In this document: positions 63,551 to 64,000 of the stretch, piece by piece
Layout: the number at the start of each line of letters is the position of its first letter
Numbering within the stretch: the stretch's first letter is position 1
Assembly: GCF_035013165.1 (NCBI RefSeq)
Contig: NZ_JAYGJQ010000002.1
Span: 124,001-188,000, forward strand
Origin: Bacteriovorax sp. PP10
Lineage (GTDB): Bacteria; Bdellovibrionota; Bacteriovoracia; Bacteriovoracales; Bacteriovoracaceae
Length of the DNA: 64,000 bases
Reading direction: 5' to 3'
Made by a program: the position numbers and the translations under genes
The notes under the pieces: model-generated
What the model was told of the DNA's origin: nothing
The model's input: the letters and a program-made list of their open reading frames with translations, nothing else
The model's database searches: none

Positions 63551-64000
63551 TTAAAGTTTTGTTTGAAGCTCTTTTGCCATTTCCAGGTGTTTACTTACAT
63601 GTTCTCTCGTTGCTTGAAGATGAGTTTTAAATTCAGGGTTTGCCGCTGAAGGGATAAATTTTGAATCCAGGTCATTTAGCAGTTGAGTGTGCATAGAAAC
63701 TTGTTGTTCCATGTACATTTTGTCAAAAGCGACTCCTTTTTGTTCCTTTAGCATTTTCCTTTTAGCTTTAGCATCTGCTTCTAAAGCTTCTGACATTGCT
63801 GAATCTTTTGTATCAATGTCATTTTTCTTAGCGATTTTCTTTGTTTCTTTAAGATTTTTTTCATGTTCAGCGATCATGTGATTAGCGAAGTCTCTTACTT
63901 CTTTATTTTTAGTTTCTTTTTTTGCCAATTTTGCTGCATCAATTTCAGCGTCATTAGCTTCTTCCATGACTTCAGCAATTTGATGATCATTGATTGCTTG
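63551..64000 (-). CDS. DUF4142-type (ferritin-like fold) protein, 5' end outside window
   Basis: The frame stays open past the ATG at 63967 to the right edge. The residues before it (NDHQIAEVMEEANDAEID) continue the family pattern, so the real start lies outside the window and about 149 codons are visible. The sequence is helical and matches the exported DUF4142 family (AEIDAAKLAKKETKN, VRDFANHMIAEHEKNL, HTQLLNDLDSKFIP). Members are secreted or periplasmic four-helix proteins often linked to stress. No cofactor ligands are evident in the visible part. Confidence 0.75.
   Translation of the reverse strand, partial: QAINDHQIAEVMEEANDAEIDAAKLAKKETKNKEVRDFANHMIAEHEKNLKETKKIAKKNDIDTKDSAMSEALEADAKAKRKMLKEQKGVAFDKMYMEQQVSMHTQLLNDLDSKFIPSAANPEFKTHLQATREHVSKHLEMAKELQTKL

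Overview
This is an AT-rich bacterial chromosome segment with about 62 protein genes, one tRNA and no detectable transposase, integrase, rRNA or CRISPR array. The housekeeping set (trmB-dnaG-rpoD, site-2 protease-scpA-scpB-rluB-like, ung, initiator tRNA), the many exported proteins without recognisable family and the outer-membrane barrels fit a Gram-negative. My best guess is a Bacteriovorax-like member of the Bdellovibrionota. That placement is inferred from gene style and synteny only; no phylogenetic marker was compared.

Layout. (1) 1-12.3 kb: an accessory block with three radical SAM enzymes, two paralogous PLP-dependent proteins, an SDR, a secreted heparin-lyase-like protein, two secreted FG-GAP (beta-propeller) proteins and a membrane fatty-acid-hydroxylase-type enzyme. 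(2) 12.4-34.7 kb: mostly core genes: ung, a SWIM/SNF2 helicase, a histidine kinase, the macromolecular synthesis operon trmB-dnaG-rpoD, a DegT aminotransferase, two barrel proteins with a Nudix hydrolase, the scpAB operon, an RluB-type pseudouridine synthase and tRNA-fMet. (3) 34.8-63.4 kb: a surface-glycan type locus with GT2, GT4 and CDP-glycerol-transferase-like enzymes, three large polytopic membrane proteins, two DegT aminotransferases, two cytidylyltransferases, an FAH-fold enzyme, dehydrogenases and a SIS-domain isomerase. These are interwoven with seven more radical SAM proteins, a PqqD-like RRE, a C39 peptidase, a stand-alone S74 chaperone domain and an arginine amidinotransferase. 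(4) 63.5-64 kb: a DUF4142-type protein cut by the right edge.

The main points of interest lie in regions 1 and 3. There are ten radical SAM proteins in 64 kb, five of them with a cysteine-rich twitch/SPASM-like domain placed before the radical SAM core. Three tightly coupled operons look like biosynthetic modules: PqqD/RRE-GT4-twitch rSAM-secreted C39 peptidase (51.9-55.1 kb); B12-type rSAM-amidinotransferase-twitch rSAM (59.6-63.4 kb); and FG-GAP/ASPIC-FG-GAP-fatty acid hydroxylase-twitch rSAM (4.5-11.4 kb). Paralogous genes in region 3 lie in mirror-image order, which suggests an old inverted duplication. Convergent neighbours repeatedly overlap at their stop codons. A plausible reading, which is inference, is a locus that builds and decorates an unusual surface glycan or glycopeptide carrying amino and possibly guanidino groups.
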